The notes under the pieces: generated by a model
Seen by the model: only the letters and a program-made list of their open reading frames with translations
What the model was told of the DNA's origin: nothing
The model's database searches: none
Translations under genes and position numbers: made by a program
Shown here: positions 1-6,341 of the stretch, one piece after another
How the letters are laid out: each line of letters begins with the position of its first letter
Position numbering within the stretch: the stretch's first letter is position 1
Assembly: GCA_947258805.1 (NCBI GenBank)
Contig: CAMYJV010000133.1
Span: 1-7,100 of the forward strand
DNA: 7,100 bases
Origin: an uncultured Gammaproteobacteria bacterium
GTDB lineage: Bacteria; Pseudomonadota; Gammaproteobacteria; GCA-2729495
Direction: 5' to 3'

Positions 1-152
1 TCCGTTTCGTCACGGTCACGGGCATGGCTGGCGAACATCCGGACTACGATGTCTGGACCACCACGGACGGCGATTTCGTGGTGCTGAAAGCCCAGGTCGC
101 TGGCTATATGCAGACCTACTATGAATTGGTGGAAGTCCACAACGGTTTCTGA
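1..152 (+). CDS. C-terminal end of an unrecognised protein (5' part outside window)
   Basis: An open frame enters from the left edge (first full codon at position 3) and stops with TGA at 150-152, giving 49 visible residues. The segment begins RFVTVTGMAGEHPDYDVW and ends YYELVEVHNGF. It is rich in Thr, Val, Asp and aromatic residues, as in a beta-rich soluble domain, with no membrane segment. Codon use is GC-rich like the neighbouring genes, which supports it being real coding sequence. I do not recognise the family from so short a tail. The next gene starts about 25 bases downstream on the same strand, so read-through transcription into the phospholipase D gene is possible, and no terminator hairpin is obvious between them. 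Confidence 0.6.
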   Translation, partial: RFVTVTGMAGEHPDYDVWTTTDGDFVVLKAQVAGYMQTYYELVEVHNGF

Positions 153-177
153 GCGCCGGGTGCGCTAGCGTGTGAGT

Positions 178-2250
178 ATGGATTGCGGTGCTTCACTGTT
201 TTCAGCGTCCGATTCGCGAGGGACCGCGGCCCGGGTGCGGCCCCTGCTCGGCGGGCTGCTGCTGATCGGCTGCGCGTCCTTCGCTGCTGGCCTGCCGCCC
301 CTCGACAGCGAGCTGGTAGGTCGCGAAGGTTTACTGGGCGGCGAACGGTTCTTCCTGCGCTATGAAAGCGCAGCGGGCGACTTCTATACGGGCGGCAACT
401 GGTCCGAGCGCATCGACCTGCGACTGAACGTCGACGAAGGCTATGCCGGCCCGTACATTGTGCCGCTGGAGTATCACCGGTCGGAACCCTGGCCGGACCT
501 GCCGTCGAACACAATCCCGGTGCGGGTGTTGCCCGTGCAGCACTGGAACGCGCTGAAAACCCGCTTGTTCGAGGCCTTTCTTCCCGATGATCCGCAGGCC
601 GGCATCGTGGTGAACTTCAATCTCGACGACTATTTCTTGTACCGAGATACTGACGGCAGCATTCGGTCTGTGACGCTGCGCGAGCGGCCCCAGGGTTTTC
701 GTATTGCGGACACCGTGTCTATCGTCCGCATGCTCGAGTACGGCCGGCCCGTGACGGACGCCTATCTGGCCGACCAGGGCATCAGCGACCGGCGCCTGGT
801 GTGGGATACCGGTGACACAGGCCTGTACTCGCTGCCGTTCCTGTACATGAATCTCGACCTGCGGCTGGCCGTCTTCGGGCGGCTTGAGCCGGGCCTGGGC
901 ACCCGGGTGGCCCGGCCGCCGGTCGTGCCGGTCACGCAGACCATCGGCCACCTCGCGCAGAGTCACCTCGGGGGCATGGCCATCCGCCCTGTCTCCTCGC
1001 TGAAGCGCCTGTTCTTCGTGCTCACAGACACGGCCGTGATGCCGGTGAAAGACATAGCCGTGATGACGCTGCCCACCGGGCCCGTGCCGCCGCTGGCGCA
1101 GGGTCGCGGGATGGATCTCGACGCCTGGGAAGACGACCTGACGAAGCTGACCGGGCGCCCGTCATCCAGCGGCACGCTGGAATACCTGGTGGACGGCCGC
1201 GAGTTTTTCCCGCGGCTCATCGACACCATCGAGACCGCGGAAGAGTCGGTGCACATGCGCACCTATATCTTCGACAACGATGATTTCGCTGCGAGCATCG
1301 GCGAGCTGCTGAAAGACAGGTCGCGAGACGGCGTGGAAGTCAGGGTGCTGCTGGACGGCCTGGGCACGATTATGTCGACGACCGAACAACAGGCTAGTCT
1401 GCCGCGGGATCACCAGGCGCCGGGCTCGGTGCGGCGCTTCCTCACGGCGGATTCCGACGTCGTAGTGCGCCAGGCCCCGAATCCGTGGATGACGGGCGAC
1501 CACGTCAAGACCACGGTGGTAGACAAGCAGATCGCCTACCTCGGCGGGATGAACATCGCCCGGGAGTACCGCTACGACTGGCACGACCTGATGATGGAAG
1601 TCCGTGGCCCGGTGGTGCGGAATATCCAGAACGAATTCGATGATGCCTGGATCCATGCCGGCTGGCTGGGTGATGTGGGCTGGTTCTTTCACAAGCTGGG
1701 CGGGCAGGAGAAGGGCAGTGGTCTGTACGGCTACCCGATTCGCCTGCTGCACACACGTCCGGGCGTGGCAGAGATACTCCGGGCGCAGCAGGAGGCTATC
1801 CGCCGTGCCAAACGGTATATCTATGTCGAGAACGCGTACTTCACGGACGATACCCTGTTGCACGAACTGATCCGGGCACGTCACCGCGGCGTGGATGTAC
1901 GGGTAATCGTGCCGCTGGTGTCAGATCGCGGTGCGCTGACCCGCGACAATGCGCTGGCCGCGAACGCGATGCTGGAAAACGGGGTGCGCGTGTTCATTTA
2001 CCCCGGCATGTCCCACGTGAAGGCAGCCGTATACGACGGCTGGGCCTGTGTCGGCTCCGCAAACTTCGACCGCTGGAGCCTGAAGATCAATCGTGAGATG
2101 AATGTGGCCACGTCCGACAAGGCGGCGGTGGACGAACTGCTGCAGCGGGTATTCCAGGCCGATTTCGACCGGTCACCGGAGCTTTTGGAGCCTTTCCCCG
2201 AACGCTGGTCCGATCACCTGCTCGAGGTGCTGGGCGACTATGTGTTCTAG
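178..2250 (+). CDS. Phospholipase D / cardiolipin synthase-like protein, probable lipoprotein
   Basis: From the ATG at 178 the product is 690 residues. It carries two HKD active-site motifs: HVKTTVVD (codons 1501-1524) followed by GGMN, and HVKAAVYD (2014-2037) followed by GSANFDRWSLKINRE. The two PLD domains span about residues 330-505 and 515-680. In known members the paired motifs form one active site that transfers phosphatidyl groups or cleaves phosphodiesters, and bacterial examples include cardiolipin synthases. Near the N-terminus RVRPLLGGLLLIGC is a signal segment with a lipobox and Cys codon at 271, so envelope anchoring is likely. Residue +2 is Ala, so there is no Asp inner-membrane retention signal. 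The protein is longer than typical ClsB/ClsC because about 290 residues between signal and first PLD domain match no family I know. The start is uncertain: GTG 172, ATG 178 and GTG 235 (GAGGGA 11 nt upstream) are all in frame. The PLD superfamily call is firm; the substrate is unknown. Confidence 0.92.
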   Translation: MDCGASLFSASDSRGTAARVRPLLGGLLLIGCASFAAGLPPLDSELVGREGLLGGERFFLRYESAAGDFYTGGNWSERIDLRLNVDEGYAGPYIVPLEYHRSEPWPDLPSNTIPVRVLPVQHWNALKTRLFEAFLPDDPQAGIVVNFNLDDYFLYRDTDGSIRSVTLRERPQGFRIADTVSIVRMLEYGRPVTDAYLADQGISDRRLVWDTGDTGLYSLPFLYMNLDLRLAVFGRLEPGLGTRVARPPVVPVTQTIGHLAQSHLGGMAIRPVSSLKRLFFVLTDTAVMPVKDIAVMTLPTGPVPPLAQGRGMDLDAWEDDLTKLTGRPSSSGTLEYLVDGREFFPRLIDTIETAEESVHMRTYIFDNDDFAASIGELLKDRSRDGVEVRVLLDGLGTIMSTTEQQASLPRDHQAPGSVRRFLTADSDVVVRQAPNPWMTGDHVKTTVVDKQIAYLGGMNIAREYRYDWHDLMMEVRGPVVRNIQNEFDDAWIHAGWLGDVGWFFHKLGGQEKGSGLYGYPIRLLHTRPGVAEILRAQQEAIRRAKRYIYVENAYFTDDTLLHELIRARHRGVDVRVIVPLVSDRGALTRDNALAANAMLENGVRVFIYPGMSHVKAAVYDGWACVGSANFDRWSLKINREMNVATSDKAAVDELLQRVFQADFDRSPELLEPFPERWSDHLLEVLGDYVF

Positions 2251-2270
2251 GCGGCAGGGTGCCGAGCCGG

Positions 2271-3140
2271 CTAGCCGCTGGAGGCAGATCGACGGCTCGA
2301 CCCGACGCGCTCATAACGGGCCAGATAAATGAAGCAGGCGCCAAAGATGGCCACGATGGAAAGACTCGTGATGGGATAGGTAAACGGCTGCAGCCAGATT
2401 TCCGGGTAGGCTCCAAAGTAGCTGGGCATCTCAAAGGAGCCCCACGCGACGGCGCCCGTCGGTATCCCATAACGTATTGCGTGGCCGACGCGCGGAATTT
2501 GGAGCAGCTTCCAGACCAGGTACGCGGCCCAAGCGCTCCACCCGACATACAGGCCAGCCACGATCGGGCTGTCGACGCCAAGATAAAAGGCGTATAGCCA
2601 GAACAGGTAACAAAACCAGATTACGAAGATCATTTCCAGGGCGGTAATCCGCGCGAAATTCCGCTGCTCCTGCCGCGCGGGCATGCCGGGGCTGATTCCG
2701 AGACGCCGGTGAAACCAGCGCATGAAGTTGCACTTGGTGCTGCTGTTCGCGAAACCGTACAGGAAGAACAGCCCGAACATCACCGGCATCGTGGCCTGCA
2801 GGATTCCTGAGGCCGGCGTGGCCGTGTAGAACTGGTCCACCTCGAAGCCCTGCACCCCGTAGAGCTCAGCGAAGTAGTGAAACGAGAATTCAAACCAGCC
2901 CACCCAGATCAGGAGCCCGCCGAGCAGGCCGAACCAGGTGGCCGGCATTTCCGGTTTATGCAAGCCGCGCCACACCACCCAGCAACCCGCCGCGCCGATG
3001 GCGAACGCGGCCCAGTAATGCCAGGCGCCAAACACGCCTTCAATAAACCGGTAGGCGCTGTGTCCCAGCCATTGCGCAAGGAAGGCCATGATCAGCGCGA
3101 CCAGGCCCGGCCATGGCTTCTTATAGATTCGCTCCGTCAA
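2271..3140 (-). CDS. Tryptophan-rich multipass integral membrane protein, function unknown
   Basis: The 289-residue product has about seven to eight hydrophobic segments, near residues 11-31, 38-58, 66-88, 111-131, 166-188, 190-211, possibly 225-250, and 257-275, with a basic tail (RYERVGSSRRSASSG). I count 17 Trp (about 6%) plus many Phe and Tyr, unusual even for a membrane protein. A basic loop near residues 136-160 (FMRWFHRRLG and following) is probably cytoplasmic. No catalytic motif, cofactor site or transporter signature is apparent, so I give no function. The start is TTG at 3140: GGAG lies five bases upstream, the frame is closed by TAA at 3168-3170, and no ATG is available before residue 18. 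It is divergent from the MBL hydrolase gene (40-bp gap) and convergent with the phospholipase D gene (20-bp gap). Hydrophobic pattern and GC-rich codon use make the gene convincing. Confidence 0.85.
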   Translation of the reverse strand: MTERIYKKPWPGLVALIMAFLAQWLGHSAYRFIEGVFGAWHYWAAFAIGAAGCWVVWRGLHKPEMPATWFGLLGGLLIWVGWFEFSFHYFAELYGVQGFEVDQFYTATPASGILQATMPVMFGLFFLYGFANSSTKCNFMRWFHRRLGISPGMPARQEQRNFARITALEMIFVIWFCYLFWLYAFYLGVDSPIVAGLYVGWSAWAAYLVWKLLQIPRVGHAIRYGIPTGAVAWGSFEMPSYFGAYPEIWLQPFTYPITSLSIVAIFGACFIYLARYERVGSSRRSASSG

Positions 3141-3145
3141 GATGG

Positions 3146-3149
3146 CTCC
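3146..3149 (-). promoter_or_regulatory. Shine-Dalgarno supporting the TTG start of the membrane protein
   Basis: On the minus strand GGAG sits five bases before TTG (reading CGGAGCCATCTTG). This spacing favours TTG at 3140 over the first in-frame ATG, which would remove the N-terminal basic residues and part of the first membrane segment. Confidence 0.5.
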
Positions 3150-3164
3150 GTGGGGCCGGCTCTT

Positions 3165-3182
3165 CAGTTAGTCTAAAACAAT
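3165..3182. promoter_or_regulatory. Possible overlapping divergent -10 elements
   Basis: This is the only AT-rich patch in the 40-bp gap between the divergent genes. Plus strand: TAGTCT at 3169-3174 fits the minimal TAnnnT pattern and ends six bases before the ATG at 3181, where a -10 would lie for a leaderless transcript. The gene has no visible ribosome-binding site. Minus strand: TAGACT at 3170-3175 matches four of six -10 positions and would give a leader of roughly 20-25 bases containing the GGAG. No good -35 is visible for either, so this is tentative. Confidence 0.25.
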
Positions 3183-4050
3183 GCGTCTGCCGGGGCCTTT
3201 TGAGATTTCGCGCGTTCTCGAGTTCGAGTGGCCGAGCCGCGAGCCAGATTTTCTGCTCACCGGTGTCACCCGTGACGATATCCGCAGCACCCGCACGGGC
3301 CGCGACGCGCGCTTCACGGATCCCGTCACCGGTCTGCTGATCATGTCTTTTCACAGCCTCGTGGTGCGCACGCCCCAGGGCGTGCTGCTGGTGGACACTT
3401 GTGTGGGCAATCACAAGGACCGGCCAATGATCCCGGAATGGCACCAGCAGCAGTGGCCGTATCTCGAGCGGCTTGCACGGGCGGGGCTGACACCGGCGGA
3501 CATCGATTTCGTTTGCTGCACCCACCTGCACGGCGACCACGTGGGCTGGAATACTTGCCTGAACAACGGGCGTTGGGTGCCGACATTCCCCAACGCGCGT
3601 TACCTGTTTGCAGCCTCGGAACTGGATTATTGGGAGCAACACCACGCGTCAGATCCCGCCAGCATCTATCGCCGGCCGTGGGAGGACAGCGTGCTGCCCG
3701 TCATCGACGCTGGCCAGGCCCGGAAGGTGGCCGATGATGCCGAGTTGCTGGACGGGATTCACTTGCGACCGGCCCCCGGACATACCCCGGGCAATGCCGT
3801 CATCCAGGTGGATGACGGGCGGTCCCGCGCGGTGCTGAGTGGCGACGTCGTGCACCACCCGGTGCAGATCGAGCGGCCCGACTGGTGCAGTCAATTTGAT
3901 CTGGATCAGGCGGCCGCACGAATAACTCGTGAAGCTTTACTTGCAAGCGTGGCCGACACGGGCACCGCGCTGCTGGGCGCACACTTCGCGGGGCCCGCCG
4001 CACTGCGGGTCGAGACCGATGCCCAGGGATTCTTTTATGCCGACGCCTGA
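3181..4050 (+). CDS. MBL-fold metallo-hydrolase
   Basis: The 289-residue protein has the full metal-ligand set of the metallo-beta-lactamase superfamily: THLHGDHVG gives His115, His117, Asp119 and His120; GHTPG gives His201; SGDVVHH gives Asp222; and GAHF gives His268. This predicts a binuclear metal site (usually zinc) that activates water to hydrolyse an ester, lactone, amide or phosphoester. Length and motif spacing suit the lactonase/organophosphate-hydrolase-like branch, but the substrate cannot be read from sequence. No signal peptide is seen, so it is probably cytoplasmic. ATG 3181 is the first possible start because an in-frame TAG lies at 3169-3171, yet no Shine-Dalgarno precedes it. 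Its end overlaps the following FAD monooxygenase by 14 bases, making it the first gene of an apparent operon. Confidence 0.93.
   Translation: MRLPGPFEISRVLEFEWPSREPDFLLTGVTRDDIRSTRTGRDARFTDPVTGLLIMSFHSLVVRTPQGVLLVDTCVGNHKDRPMIPEWHQQQWPYLERLARAGLTPADIDFVCCTHLHGDHVGWNTCLNNGRWVPTFPNARYLFAASELDYWEQHHASDPASIYRRPWEDSVLPVIDAGQARKVADDAELLDGIHLRPAPGHTPGNAVIQVDDGRSRAVLSGDVVHHPVQIERPDWCSQFDLDQAAARITREALLASVADTGTALLGAHFAGPAALRVETDAQGFFYADA
4025..4029 (+). promoter_or_regulatory. Ribosome-binding site deciding the monooxygenase start
   Basis: AGGGA lies inside the end of the MBL hydrolase gene, seven bases before the ATG at 4037. It fixes the monooxygenase start there rather than at upstream in-frame codons, and places translation initiation inside the preceding gene. 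Confidence 0.6.
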
Positions 4051-5215
4051 CCAATACGACTATGACGTCGCCATCGTGGGGGGTGGCATCGCCGGCCCGG
4101 CCATGGCCTGTGCGCTCGCCCCAACGGGCTGGCGTGTGCTGCTGGTAGAGCGCAGCGCCGACTCCATCGATACGGCGCGCGGCGACCACCTGCAGCCAAA
4201 GACCTGCGAGTGGCTGGCCGAGTGGGGTGTGCTCGACGACATGTGGGCTCTCGGTGCGGAGAAGCGCCTGGGTGCGCGCTACCTGTTGCCGGACGGTGAG
4301 CTTGTGCTGCATGTGGGGGTGGAGCAGCTGGAGATCCCGCATCCGTACTTTATTTACCTGAACCACGAACTGATTTCGCAGGCGCTGCTGACGGCAGCCG
4401 CGCGTAACCCGCACTTTCAGTCATGGCAGCCCGCCAGTGCTCAGCCGTCAGAAACCGCGAACGGCTTCGGTCTGGTGGTGGACCATGCCGGCGTACAGAA
4501 GACCGTGAACGCGGCCCTGGTGGTTGCGGCCGACGGTCGAGTATCGCGCTTTCGCCGTGCGGCTGGTATCGGCGCCGACACTTATGCCTACCGCAATCCC
4601 ATGCTCACGATGTTTTCGCCGCGTACTCTCGACGACCCGCGCAACGAAGTGCGGGCGTACTTTTCGCCCGCCGGTGTGATCAGCGTAGTGCCGCGCACCG
4701 GTGGAGGCTGGAAAGTTGGTTTGCCGGTGCCGCCTGCTGAGTTGGCGCGGTGGAAGCGGGCCACGCCCGACGAAGTGGGCAGGCAGCTGGAAGAGTGGTT
4801 GCCAGAGCTCGCCGGTATCCGACCCGAGGTCAGCGGCGTGTACCCGATTACGCGGATGAATGCAGAGCGCTGGGCCGAGCGCAACCTGGTTTTGTTGGGT
4901 GATGCCTGCAACACGCTGCACCCGGGCCGCAGCCAGGGCATGAACGTGGCCATGCGGGCCGCACACCGGTTGGTGCAGCTGCTGGTAGCCGGTGACGCTC
5001 TGGCGTCGCCGGCAGCACTGCGGGAGGTGCTCGCTGCCTACGAGGCGGAGGTAAAGCCGCCGATGGACGCGCGGCTTGCGGACAATCATCAACGTGGCCT
5101 GGAAATGGACCGGCTGGATCCCGACGAAACTGCGAAGATGCGGGCCGGGCTGGCCGCCGTGGCCGCGGATCAAAGCCTGTATGACAGGTATTGTGTGGCC
5201 GCGGCCGGTTATTGA
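4037..5215 (+). CDS. FAD-dependent monooxygenase (class A flavoprotein hydroxylase, UbiH/PHBH-like)
   Basis: With the ATG at 4037 the product is 392 residues, typical of single-component class A flavin monooxygenases. YDVAIVGGGIAGPAMACAL (GxGxxG at residues 15-20), followed by VLLVERS, is the N-terminal Rossmann site for FAD ADP. AADGRVSRFR (Asp166-Gly167) is the DG fingerprint linked to FAD/NAD(P)H contact. GDACNTLHPGRSQGMN (288-303) is the second FAD motif near the ribityl chain. Such enzymes use NAD(P)H and O2 to hydroxylate or epoxidise a substrate, often an aromatic ring, quinone precursor or polyketide-like compound; which one is not readable here. The start is 14 bases inside the upstream gene with a good AGGGA, so coupling to the MBL hydrolase is likely. 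A longer frame reaches further upstream but is only overlap with the hydrolase gene. No membrane segment is obvious. Confidence 0.93.
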   Translation: MPTPDQYDYDVAIVGGGIAGPAMACALAPTGWRVLLVERSADSIDTARGDHLQPKTCEWLAEWGVLDDMWALGAEKRLGARYLLPDGELVLHVGVEQLEIPHPYFIYLNHELISQALLTAAARNPHFQSWQPASAQPSETANGFGLVVDHAGVQKTVNAALVVAADGRVSRFRRAAGIGADTYAYRNPMLTMFSPRTLDDPRNEVRAYFSPAGVISVVPRTGGGWKVGLPVPPAELARWKRATPDEVGRQLEEWLPELAGIRPEVSGVYPITRMNAERWAERNLVLLGDACNTLHPGRSQGMNVAMRAAHRLVQLLVAGDALASPAALREVLAAYEAEVKPPMDARLADNHQRGLEMDRLDPDETAKMRAGLAAVAADQSLYDRYCVAAAGY

Positions 5216-5220
5216 TGGGC

Positions 5221-5224
5221 AGGA
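5221..5224 (+). promoter_or_regulatory. Ribosome-binding site of the DUF429 gene
   Basis: AGGA is seven bases before the ATG at 5232, in the 16-bp gap after the monooxygenase. It favours ATG over the adjacent in-frame TTG at 5229. Confidence 0.55.
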
Positions 5225-5231
5225 TTAATTG

Positions 5232-5948
5232 ATGCAGACGGCGATAGGCATCGACGGTTGCAAAAACGGCTGGTTCTACTTCCGTTTCGACGGTGACACG
5301 GGCACCTTCGGCGTCAGCCCGACTATCGCACCCATACTCGACGCATTGCCAGTTGATGCCTGCGCGCTGGTGGATATGCCCATCGGCCTCAGGGCGCGGG
5401 GCAAAAAGGAACGCGAATGCGACCGCGCCGCGCGGGACATGTTGGGCCCGCGGCGCTCCAGCGTATTCGCCGCCCCGGTCCGCCCGATCCTGAAGGCAAA
5501 GGACTACCAGGCCGCGCTGGCCCAGTCCCGCCGGCTCACGGGCCGCGGGCTGTCGAAGCAGAGCTGGAACCTGGTGCCGAAGATTCGGGAACTGGACGAG
5601 CTGCTGAAGGCGCGCCCGGAGCTGGCGCGCCAGGTGTTCGAAGCGCACCCGGAAGTCTTGTTCACGGGCCTTGCGGGTGGACCTATGAGTGCGAAAAAGG
5701 CGACGCGCGACGGTTTTACAGAGCGCATGACGATCCTGTCGATCCTGCACCCGGATGCGGAAACGCTGATCGCCAGTGCGTTTTTGGCCCACGGGGGTTT
5801 TGAGGCGGCACGGGATGACGTGGTAGATGCTTTTGTACTGGCGCTGTGCGCGCGCAAGCCGACGCAGTTGAAGACCTTGCCGGAAGAGCCGGAGACGGAT
5901 CCGCGGGGGTTGCCGATGCAGATCGTGTACCTCCCCGGCTTGTCGTAG
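5232..5948 (+). CDS. DUF429 family protein
   Basis: The 238-residue product shows the family's recurring blocks: AIGIDGCKNGWF at the N-terminus (Asp8), LVDMPIGL (Asp48), ECDRAARDMLGPRRSSVFAA (around 62-81), EAHPEV (137-142) and RDDVVDAFVLAL (194-205). The spaced acidic residues (Asp8, Asp48, Glu137, Asp195/196, Asp199) resemble the arrangement of an RNase H-like fold, the basis on which the family is predicted to be nuclease-like; I know of no firmly established substrate. Length is normal and no key block is missing. The gene follows the monooxygenase by 16 bases with its own ribosome-binding site, so it is probably on the same transcript. A functional link to the two enzymes upstream is not evident, and it may simply be carried along. 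About 50 bases after its stop is a strong GC hairpin that could end or protect the message. Confidence 0.9.
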   Translation: MQTAIGIDGCKNGWFYFRFDGDTGTFGVSPTIAPILDALPVDACALVDMPIGLRARGKKERECDRAARDMLGPRRSSVFAAPVRPILKAKDYQAALAQSRRLTGRGLSKQSWNLVPKIRELDELLKARPELARQVFEAHPEVLFTGLAGGPMSAKKATRDGFTERMTILSILHPDAETLIASAFLAHGGFEAARDDVVDAFVLALCARKPTQLKTLPEEPETDPRGLPMQIVYLPGLS

Positions 5949-5998
5949 CCGCGATTCTTTCCATCTGGCGCTGCTAAGGCCGCAGACCGGGACCTCGC

Positions 5999-6022
5999 CT
6001 CCGGCCCGCGGGTGGGCCGGGG
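5999..6022 (+). terminator. GC-rich hairpin downstream of DUF429, possible 3'-end structure
   Basis: CCGGCCC (6001-6007) pairs perfectly with GGGCCGG (6014-6020) around the six-base loop GCGGGT. A G-U and a C-G pair extend it to nine pairs (5999-6007 with 6014-6022). It lies about 50 bases after the DUF429 stop. No T-tract follows, so it is not a classical intrinsic terminator; it could stabilise the 3' end or aid termination. The right half also belongs to an arm of the long-range inverted repeat. Confidence 0.4.
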
Positions 6023-6153
6023 CAGCGGCGCTTCACACCGGCTTGCGGGTCTGGATTGGGTGGCTGGGTGCCGGTACGTCGCGCCATCGACTAGTGTGCC
6101 ACCGCTATCCGGAGCCGGTTTTACGTTGCGCGCCCCAGCCCCGGCCCACCCGC
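6008..6153. repeat. Perfect 16-bp inverted repeat separated by 114 bp
   Basis: GCGGGTGGGCCGGGGC at 6008-6023 is the exact reverse complement of GCCCCGGCCCACCCGC at 6138-6153. Continuing outward gives 18 matches in 19 (6005-6023 with 6138-6156). Both arms also take part in local hairpins (5999-6022 and 6131-6162), so local and long-range pairings compete. Sixteen exact bases at such spacing is unlikely by chance, although the local GC bias raises the odds somewhat. Confidence 0.75.
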
Positions 6154-6162
6154 TGGGGTGGG
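6131..6162. repeat. Overlapping GC-rich hairpins around 6145
   Basis: Two alternative stems share this segment. CCCCAGC (6133-6139) pairs with GCTGGGG (6152-6158), and CCCACCC (6145-6151) pairs with GGGTGGG (6156-6162) around the four-base loop GCTG. Both are perfect seven-base stems and cannot form together. Either would be stable in RNA. The function is not evident; no T-tract follows on either strand. Confidence 0.5.
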
Positions 6163-6235
6163 TGGCAGGTTGTTGGAATCGGTTTTGGTCCAGTTGGCTG
6201 GCGGAGCATGCTGGCTTTTTTCCCAGAGATTCAGC

Positions 6236-6257
6236 GTGGGAGCGGCTTTAGCCGCGA
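6236..6257 (+). repeat. REP-like element, copy 1
   Basis: A 22-base element starts GTGGGAGCGG and ends AGCCGCGA. It contains an internal hairpin: GCGGCT pairs with AGCCGC around TT. It is inverted relative to copies 2 and 3 and matches the reverse complement of copy 2 at 21 of 22 positions. Elements of this form are widespread extragenic repeats in Pseudomonas- and Xanthomonas-like genomes, often mobilised by REP-associated tyrosine transposases; none is encoded here. Confidence 0.8.
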
Positions 6258-6288
6258 TTCCTCCGTTGGAAACGCTAAAGGGATCCGG

Positions 6289-6310
6289 TCGCGGCTGAAG
6301 CCGCTCCCAC
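6289..6310 (-). repeat. REP-like element, copy 2
   Basis: The 22-base element reads GTGGGAGCGG...AGCCGCGA on the minus strand, with internal stem GCGGCT/AGCCGC around a two-base loop. With copy 1 it forms a head-to-head pair around a 31-base spacer (6258-6288), a BIME-like arrangement able to fold into one long cruciform or RNA hairpin covering 6236-6310. Confidence 0.8.
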
Positions 6311-6341
6311 CGCAGATTGCTGGCGCGGGGTGGTCGGGCGG

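Noticed and set aside
331..966. Long minus-strand open frame of 211 codons inside the phospholipase D gene, and similar ones at 1162-1884, 4448-5173 and 4848-5792
   Set aside because: These are antisense shadows typical of GC-rich coding DNA; they lack motifs and oppose confidently assigned genes.
3929..4036. Upstream extension of the FAD monooxygenase reading frame
   Set aside because: It lies entirely inside the MBL hydrolase gene, adds sequence ahead of the normal YDVAIVGGG start, and the ATG at 4037 has a well-placed AGGGA.
6008..6165. G-quadruplex potential from closely spaced G-runs
   Set aside because: Each cluster has at most three runs of three or more G within short loops; a fourth would need a two-G run or a long loop.
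6190..6221. T6 run after CTGGC as a possible intrinsic terminator
   Set aside because: The sequence before the T-run contains direct repeats (CTGGC twice) and only the 8-base palindrome AGCATGCT or a weak CCAG/CTGG pairing, not a stable adjacent stem.
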